From contig JAKPQT010000061.1 in assembly GCA_029555885.1 (NCBI GenBank), positions 1 through 9,332 on the forward strand: DNA of 9,332 bases, written 5' to 3'. The notes under the pieces are model-generated. The model was not told the origin of the DNA. It was given only the letters and a program-made list of their open reading frames with translations, and made no database searches. The DNA is from Chloroflexota bacterium. Lineage in GTDB: Bacteria; Chloroflexota; Anaerolineae; CG2-30-64-16. A program made the position numbers and the translations under genes. Below, piece after piece: positions 4,834-9,332 of the stretch; position 1 is the first letter of the stretch; each line of letters opens with the position of its first letter.

Positions 4834-5646
4834 ATGGTCGCTGCCGTCGCCGAGCCCACCTACATGCCCGACAGCTACCACGTGGGCAGCCCGTGCCTGG
4901 GGGCGAGCAAGATCGCTGACTACCTCAAGTGCCCGCTGTCCTACCGGCTCAAGTACGTGGACAAGATTCCCGCGCCCAAGTCGCCCCACGCTTTCGCCGG
5001 CACGGTCATCCACCAGGTCGCCCACCACATCAACATGTGCGACTGGACGGCGGACCATGCGCAGGAAGCCGCAGACATGCTGTGGGGCCTGTGGGAGCAG
5101 GGGCGCCTGTCTACCAGCGACCCCGACAACCCCGAGATCGTGCGCAGCATCGGCGAGGCCGCGAACGTCTGGCTGCCCTGGTACCTGCACTGGCGGGAGG
5201 GGCAGAGGCAGCTCGTCAGCGAGCACCACTGGCTGCTGCAGATCGAGCCGAACGAGCTGGGCTGCGACCATGACCGCATCGTGCTCGAGGGCACGATTGA
5301 CCGGGCCTACCGCGAGGGCGGACTGGTGATCGTCTCCGACATGAAGAGCGGCGCCCGCAAGCCCAGTCAGGCAGACCTCGACCGCGACCTGCAGCTCTCG
5401 GTCTACTCGTTCGCGGCCCGCCGCCAGGGGCTGCGCGAGGACGCCATGGAGCTGGTCTGGCTGCGCACCCAGGAGACGCTGCGCACGACCCGCACCGACG
5501 AGTACCTGCTGGCGGTCATGCGACAGGTGGTGCTGCCGGTGGCGCGGGCCATCGCGGGCGGCGTCTTCCCGGCCAACCCGGCCAGCAAGTACGGCTGTGG
5601 GTACTGTGACCACCAGGAACACTGCGAGGTAGGCCGCGCCGCGTAG
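4834..5646 (+). CDS. PD-(D/E)XK nuclease of the Cas4/RecB/AddB type with Fe-S cluster
   Basis: This 270-aa protein shows the full Cas4/AddB-like signature. A first Cys is at C33 in ASKIADYLKCP, with motif I His at H60 (GTVIHQ) and an acidic residue at E130. Motif II is D156 (EGTIDRAY), the D-x-K catalytic pair is D169/K171 (IVSDMKSG), and the QxxxY motif is Q187-Y191. The C-terminal cysteines C255-x2-C258-x5-C264 (CGYCDHQEHC) with C33 would ligate a [4Fe-4S] cluster. Such enzymes degrade or resect DNA ends, as single-strand exonucleases in Cas4 and phage recombination systems. I chose ATG 4834, 2 nt after the previous stop, because an earlier Met would overlap that gene fully. The next genes encode a Gp3-like protein and a Rad50-like ATPase. 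No cas genes are nearby, so a phage recombination role is more likely than CRISPR adaptation. Confidence 0.85.
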   Translation: MVAAVAEPTYMPDSYHVGSPCLGASKIADYLKCPLSYRLKYVDKIPAPKSPHAFAGTVIHQVAHHINMCDWTADHAQEAADMLWGLWEQGRLSTSDPDNPEIVRSIGEAANVWLPWYLHWREGQRQLVSEHHWLLQIEPNELGCDHDRIVLEGTIDRAYREGGLVIVSDMKSGARKPSQADLDRDLQLSVYSFAARRQGLREDAMELVWLRTQETLRTTRTDEYLLAVMRQVVLPVARAIAGGVFPANPASKYGCGYCDHQEHCEVGRAA

Positions 5647-5680
5647 CGCGCCACCCAACACGACAGGGAGAGTGAAGACG

Positions 5681-6811
5681 ATGCTCAAAGGCTTCTACCG
5701 TAGCGACCAACTGCTGCGCCTGGGGAAGATCAGGCTGGGGGAGAAGACCATCTCGGCCGGCAGCGGGCGCGAACATCCCAAGGACCTGCAGCACTTCCTG
5801 GTCCCGCCCGAGGTCGAGGCCGTCACCGGCCCCAACCCGACGACGCTGAAGGTCATGCTGCCGAGCGCGGATTGGGAACAAGTGTGCCCGACGGCCCTTG
5901 AGAAGTGGGTCAAGTGGGGCGAGGACCGCCGGCTCATGTGCAAGGGCGACGGGCAACTCGTCATCAAGCGCCGCGACGAGAACATGAACTGGCTCGACGG
6001 CGACGACGATCTGCCCTGCGCCTACAAGGCCTGCCCTGAGTACCTGGCCGGCAACTGCACGGAGGTCGGGCGCCTGAACGTCATCCTGCCGGATGTGAAC
6101 CTGCTGGGCGTCTACACCATTGACACCGGCAGCTTCTACGGGCTGAACCAGGTGTACGCGGCCTTCGCCTCCGCCGTGATGCTGCTGGAGAACCTCATCG
6201 GCAACCCCGAACTCATCACCCGCGCCGAGTGCGTCCTGTCCCGCGAGATGACATCACTGGAGTACCAGGACCCCAAGAGCGGCCAGCGCAAGCAGGTCAG
6301 CAAGGCTATCCTCAAGCTGACCATTCCGCCGATCTCCATGCCCGCCGTGCGCTCACTGCAGGCGGCCAGCCCGCTGCAGCAGTTGCCGGCCGGCGAGCTG
6401 CCGGACCTGCCGCCGGCTCCGGGCTACACGCCCGGCCCCGTGGCCGCTCCCGAGATGCCGCCGCCCGACGAGTCCTGCCCCGAGGACATCGCCCCGGGCA
6501 TGGCGCCCGTCGGCCCCGACCTGGGCCAGAAGGCCGCCTGGGACGTCCTGGTCGAGCAGGTGCAGGCCCTGGGGAAGAATGCCGTGGTCTTCGAGAGGTC
6601 GGTCTGCGAGGCCATCCGGCCCGACGCGGCGCGCTTCGAGGACCTCGCCGGCGAGACGGAGGCCGCGCAGGCCCTCACGCAGGGCGCGCAGATGATCGAG
6701 GGCTGGCAGCAGGCCAGCCAGCCGACTCAGGCCGCCGAGGCCCGCAAGCAGGCGGCGCGCAAAGCCGCCGCACCCAAGCCCAGGTCCGGCGGCGAGGGGC
6801 TGCAGTTCTGA
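5681..6811 (+). CDS. phiC31 Gp3/recombination-directionality-factor-like protein
   Basis: This 376-aa protein resembles phage proteins annotated as recombination directionality factor-like (phiC31 Gp3 type) or as 'hydrolase or metal-binding protein'. It begins LRLGKIRLGEK, then HFLVPPEV and LKVMLP. It then has C87-KGDG and C113-x4-C118-x7-C126, four probable metal ligands, followed by RLNVILPDVNLLGVYTIDTG. Residues about 235-282 are a Pro-rich linker. The C-terminal domain (about 285-340) is helical, and the basic Ala/Lys/Arg-rich tail suggests DNA contact. ATG 5681 has GGGAG about 10 nt upstream; the alternative GTG at 5672 is too close to that SD. In phiC31, Gp3 turns a serine integrase toward excision, but no integrase lies in this window and the flanking genes suggest a recombination role. 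Homology is moderately sure, the RDF function is not. Confidence 0.65.
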   Translation: MLKGFYRSDQLLRLGKIRLGEKTISAGSGREHPKDLQHFLVPPEVEAVTGPNPTTLKVMLPSADWEQVCPTALEKWVKWGEDRRLMCKGDGQLVIKRRDENMNWLDGDDDLPCAYKACPEYLAGNCTEVGRLNVILPDVNLLGVYTIDTGSFYGLNQVYAAFASAVMLLENLIGNPELITRAECVLSREMTSLEYQDPKSGQRKQVSKAILKLTIPPISMPAVRSLQAASPLQQLPAGELPDLPPAPGYTPGPVAAPEMPPPDESCPEDIAPGMAPVGPDLGQKAAWDVLVEQVQALGKNAVVFERSVCEAIRPDAARFEDLAGETEAAQALTQGAQMIEGWQQASQPTQAAEARKQAARKAAAPKPRSGGEGLQF

Positions 6812-6854
6812 GGACCGCAGGGCAAGCTGAGCACATCACAGGGAGAGACCTGAC

Positions 6855-8741
6855 ATGATAGATCAAGTGCTGGCTCGCAACTTCCGCGGCCTGAGCGCCG
6901 CCGACATACACCTCGACCCGTGCCTGACGCTGGTGCTCGGGCCGAACGGATCGGGCAAGTCCAGCCTCTGCGGGGCCATCGAGTACGCCCTGACGGGGGC
7001 CTGCGAGTGGACCGACGGAGCGGGGCGTGGCGCCAGCGTCCTGATTGCCCACGGCTCCGCCGGCGCGTCCGTCAGTGTGGGCGGCGCGCAGCTCGGCACC
7101 ATCGAGCGGCAGATCACCGCCAAGGGCAGCAGCGTCGCCTTCGACTCCCGCACCGGCAAGGAGGCCGAGGCTGCCATCGGGGCGGCGCTGCCCGGCTCCG
7201 CCCTGCTGCCCGCGATGCTGCGCTCCGACGGCTTCCTGAGGCTGTCGGGGAAGGAGCAGCAGGACCTGCTCTTCGGCCTCAGCGGCTGGGAGACGGACGC
7301 CGAGTGGTTCCGCGAGCGGCTGAGCGACGAGGAAGTGGAGGTGTTGCGCCCTTCGCTGGTGACGCTGCTCAAGGGCTCGGCCCTGGCCGACAGCCTCTAC
7401 AAGGATGTCTATGACAAGCGCACGGGCGCGGGCCGGCTGGTCAAGGAACTGGAGGGCCAGGCTGCCGGCGCCGGCGACCTGCGGGCGCCCGACCTCGCGC
7501 CGCTTGAGGCCGAACTGGTCAAGGCCCGGAAGCAGTTGTCTGCCGTGACGGAGAAGATCGGCGGCGCGGTCGCCGCGGGGCAGGCCCACCAGCTCGCGCA
7601 CGGACGGTGGCAGCAGGCCGACGCGGAGGTCAAGCGACTCGAGCAGGTCCTCGCCGGCATGGGCGACGGCCCGCCCGACGTGACGGAAGACGTGGCCGCG
7701 CTACAGGCGACAGCCGACGCGCGGAAGGGCGAGTATGCCGACGCCATCCAGGCTGCGGCCGAGGTCAACGCTGTCCGCCAGACCCTACAGGACCAGCTCG
7801 AGAAGTTCGTGGCCCTGGGCGACAAGTGCGTCCTGGGCGGCGTGGTCTGCCCGATGGACAAGGCGGCGCGCGGGAAGATCATCAAGCAGACCCAGGCCAG
7901 CATTGACAAGCTGGAGGCGCAGATCGCCCAGCAGCACGAGGCGGCGACGGCGGCGGAGCAGGCGTACAACGAGGCCTGCGACGCGGTGGACGCGGCCCGC
8001 CGGCAGGAGCAGGCCGTAGCACAGCACGCCACGCGCGTGGCGCAACTGAGCGAGCAACCCGCGCAGGCGCAGGAGCGCCGCGACACGGCCCAGGCCGAGT
8101 ACCAGCAGACCGGCGCGGCCAACACCGACGGGCTCGAGGCTGACAAGGCCCTGCTCGACAGGCGCATCACGGAGCTGGAGACGGAACTGTCGGCGGGGCG
8201 GCTGGCGGTCAACCAGGCCCAGCAGGCGCAGCAGGTCGCGGAGGATCTCGCGAAGGCCCGGGCCGAGTACGCGACGCTCGACGCCCTGGTGAAGAAGCTC
8301 TCCCCCGACGGCCTGCCGGCGCAGGCCATGCGCGAGACCATCGGTGCGGTGATGGACGCCATCAACGAGGTCCTGAGCGGGTTCACGGAGTTCAAGCTCG
8401 TGGCCGAGCCCGGCAAGGACTTCGAGCTGCTGGTGCAGTACGGCGACAGCCCCCTGTACCCCGTGCGCTGCCTGAGCGAGTCCGAGCGCCTGCGCGTCGG
8501 CGTCGCGATCCAGGTGGCGTTCGCTACGCTGACCGGCTTCGGCTTCGTGGTAGTTGACGCTGCCGACCGCCTGGACAACGTGAACCGCCCGCGGCTGCTC
8601 GGGATGCTGCTGGACAGCGGCGTACAGGCCCTGGTGCTGGCGACACCGGCGAACGGGCGCGTGCCGCAGGCCGAGGGCCTGACGGTGTACACGCTGGCCG
8701 GCGGAACGGCGTCGGTTGTGGCTGAGGAGGCTGCGGCATGA
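6855..8741 (+). CDS. SMC/Rad50/SbcC-like AAA (ABC-type) ATPase
   Basis: This 628-aa protein has an N-terminal ATP-binding lobe, a long central coiled coil and a C-terminal lobe, the architecture of Rad50, SbcC and RecN. Walker A is GPNGSGKSS at residues 29-37. The heptad-rich, Ala/Glu/Gln/Lys coiled coil spans about 200-480. It is broken near the middle by C325-x6-C332-P, a possible variant of the zinc hook (CxxC in Rad50). The ABC signature is LSESE at 540-544 and Walker B is FVVVD568, followed by AAD rather than the usual E. Such ATPases tether DNA ends and regulate a partner nuclease. The Fe-S nuclease encoded two genes upstream is the candidate partner. GGGAG at 6841-6845 supports ATG 6855. 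It is shorter than bacterial SbcC (about 1000 aa), as is usual for phage members. The stop overlaps the next gene by 4 nt. Confidence 0.87.
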   Translation: MIDQVLARNFRGLSAADIHLDPCLTLVLGPNGSGKSSLCGAIEYALTGACEWTDGAGRGASVLIAHGSAGASVSVGGAQLGTIERQITAKGSSVAFDSRTGKEAEAAIGAALPGSALLPAMLRSDGFLRLSGKEQQDLLFGLSGWETDAEWFRERLSDEEVEVLRPSLVTLLKGSALADSLYKDVYDKRTGAGRLVKELEGQAAGAGDLRAPDLAPLEAELVKARKQLSAVTEKIGGAVAAGQAHQLAHGRWQQADAEVKRLEQVLAGMGDGPPDVTEDVAALQATADARKGEYADAIQAAAEVNAVRQTLQDQLEKFVALGDKCVLGGVVCPMDKAARGKIIKQTQASIDKLEAQIAQQHEAATAAEQAYNEACDAVDAARRQEQAVAQHATRVAQLSEQPAQAQERRDTAQAEYQQTGAANTDGLEADKALLDRRITELETELSAGRLAVNQAQQAQQVAEDLAKARAEYATLDALVKKLSPDGLPAQAMRETIGAVMDAINEVLSGFTEFKLVAEPGKDFELLVQYGDSPLYPVRCLSESERLRVGVAIQVAFATLTGFGFVVVDAADRLDNVNRPRLLGMLLDSGVQALVLATPANGRVPQAEGLTVYTLAGGTASVVAEEAAA

Positions 8742-8920
8742 GTGAGCCTACCTGCCACGAGTGGGTGCCGAATGTCTGGCTGTGCTTCGACCGCGAGGCC
8801 GGACCCCGCGCACCAGCGGGCGGGAGAGGGGGCGGGGCGGTGAGCGGCATCTACTGGACTGACGTGCTGCAACCGATCTACGAGGCCGGGCCATTCTGGA
8901 ACAACGGGAGATGGGCATGA
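8738..8920 (+). CDS. Hypothetical small protein (60 aa)
   Basis: The ATG at 8738 overlaps the ATPase stop (ATGA), and GAGGAGG at 8725-8731 lies 6 nt upstream. The first half, MSEPTCHEWVPNVWLCFDRE, is rich in aromatic residues with a CH..C pattern. A Gly/Arg/Pro-rich linker (residues 21-34) follows, then an aromatic C-terminus (SGIYWTDVLQPIYEAGPFWN). An internal in-frame GTG at 8840 could start a shorter form with only the second half. No family is recognised. The stop overlaps the next ATG by 4 nt, which supports its being a real gene in the chain. Confidence 0.55.
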   Translation: MSEPTCHEWVPNVWLCFDREAGPRAPAGGRGGGAVSGIYWTDVLQPIYEAGPFWNNGRWA

Positions 8921-9072
8921 GACCAACCATCATAGCAGCCGGGCTCCTGCTGACCTTGGCCGGGCTGACCAGCGCGACGGGGACGCAGACAGAGCCGGGG
9001 GGCCAGCCCTGCCGGAGCGAGAGTTCGCCCCCGACCCCGCAGGACCTCCATGCGTACAGGAGCGCGTCGTGA
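8917..9072 (+). CDS. Small exported protein with signal peptide (51 aa)
   Basis: The ATG at 8917 overlaps the previous TGA, with GGGAG (8906-8910) 6 nt upstream. Residues 1-20 read as a short signal peptide: MRP, then the hydrophobic core TIIAAGLLLTLAGL and TSA as a possible signal peptidase I site. The mature part would be only about 31 residues, Thr/Gly/Pro/Ser-rich with one Cys. A single-pass membrane peptide is the alternative reading. Its TGA overlaps the GTG of the methyltransferase by 4 nt, so the two are coupled. The function is unknown. Confidence 0.5.
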   Translation: MRPTIIAAGLLLTLAGLTSATGTQTEPGGQPCRSESSPPTPQDLHAYRSAS

Positions 9073-9332
9073 GTTGGCAAGTCATCAAAGGAGACTGCCT
9101 GCAGGTCATGCGTGGCATGGCGGACGGGAGTTTCGACTGCTGCGTCACGTCGCCTCCCTACTGGGGGTTGCGCGACTATGGCGCGGAGGGGCAGCTCGGC
9201 CTGGAGGCGGTGCACGACTGCCTGGGGCGGGCGACAGGACAGCCCTGCGGCGAGTGCTATGTGTGCCACATGGTTGCTGTCTTCCGCGAGGTGCGGCGGG
9301 TGCTGGCGGATCATGGGACGCTGTGGCTGAAC
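9069..9332 (+). CDS. Beta-class DNA methyltransferase (N-terminal part; runs off the window)
   Basis: A GTG start at 9069 with AGGAG (9058-9062) at 6 nt begins a frame open to the window end (88 codons). The product has VIKGDCLQVMRGMADGSFDCCVTSPPY, where S28-P-P-Y31 is catalytic motif IV of N4-cytosine/N6-adenine methylases. This is followed by WGLRDYG, typical of the N6_N4_Mtase family found in many phages. Unlike the plainest family members it has a C60-x2-C63-x2-C66 stretch (CGECYVC) before MVAVFREVRRVL and GTLWLN. The AdoMet motif I and the recognition domain must lie beyond 9332. The likely role is methylation of phage DNA against host restriction; N4-C versus N6-A specificity cannot be read from this part. 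Confidence 0.88.
   Translation, partial: MSWQVIKGDCLQVMRGMADGSFDCCVTSPPYWGLRDYGAEGQLGLEAVHDCLGRATGQPCGECYVCHMVAVFREVRRVLADHGTLWLN

Noticed and set aside
4834..5646. Part of a CRISPR-Cas adaptation module because of the Cas4-like nuclease
   Set aside because: No cas1, cas2 or other cas gene and no direct-repeat array is visible; phage-type neighbours explain the nuclease better.
4138..5688. Long open frame on the minus strand opposite the zinc-ribbon and nuclease genes
   Set aside because: It has low-complexity Ala/Val/Gly/Arg composition, no recognisable motifs, and lies opposite genes with clear domains; such antisense frames are common in very GC-rich DNA.
7409..8926. Long open minus-strand frame opposite the Rad50-like gene
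   Set aside because: It is a Ser/Ala/Arg-rich shadow of a coiled-coil gene with intact ATPase motifs on the plus strand; no SD or domain supports it.
1998..9072. Insertion of the element into one methylase gene, splitting it into the left and right fragments
   Set aside because: The left piece is the C-terminal half and the right piece the N-terminal half, the wrong order for a simple insertion. The motifs (NPHPAPFP versus SPPYWGLRDYG) also point to different subfamilies.

Overview
The window looks like the early, lysogeny-control and recombination region of a temperate phage, prophage or related integrated element from a GC-rich bacterium. It is bounded on both sides by DNA methyltransferase genes. 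The evidence is a small HTH gene on the minus strand facing a rightward Cro-like HTH gene, a long co-directional array of tiny tightly packed genes, a PD-(D/E)XK Fe-S nuclease, a protein resembling the phiC31 Gp3 family, a Rad50/SbcC-like ATPase and a phage-type adenine/cytosine methylase. Ribosome binding sites are clear purine-rich SD motifs (AGGAGG at two genes). TAG, TGA and normal bacterial starts are used conventionally. The host species cannot be named from the sequence, and no integrase, attachment site, tRNA or CRISPR array is visible.

Left end (1-2008): the 3' part of a large Eco57I-type (gamma-class) adenine methyltransferase. Its SAM-binding motif I (DPPCGSGAF, nt 53-79) is followed after a few codons by an in-frame TAG at 104-106. 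The frame then stays open to 2008, carrying NPPY, a target-recognition region and the usual family C-terminus. It then runs directly into the C-terminal SAM-binding half of a beta-class methyltransferase. The gene is therefore both interrupted and chimeric.

Control region (1998-2527): a minus-strand XRE-type regulator (GTG start at 2192), a promoter with TTGACA-17 bp-TATTCT at 2238-2266, overlapping dyads that look like operators, and a Cro-like HTH gene starting at 2306.

Small-gene array (2306-4831): ten short rightward genes. The first five are joined by 4-nt ATGA/GTGA overlaps. They include a protein with a duplicated four-cysteine module, a candidate lipoprotein of 50 aa, a single-pass membrane protein of 38 aa, a zinc-ribbon protein and another small Cys-cluster protein. 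Two intergenic gaps (3626-3710 and 4002-4173) contain strong inverted repeats.

Recombination module (4834-8741): a Cas4/AddB-like nuclease with a four-Cys Fe-S signature, a Gp3/recombination-directionality-factor-like protein with four putative metal-binding cysteines and a Pro-rich linker, and a 628-aa SMC/Rad50-like ATPase. The likely joint role, inferred only, is processing and recombination of phage DNA ends.

Right end (8738-9332): a 60-aa gene, a 51-aa gene with a signal peptide, and the N-terminal part of a beta-class DNA methyltransferase (SPPYWGLRDYG), again chained by 4-nt overlaps. The methylase runs off the window.
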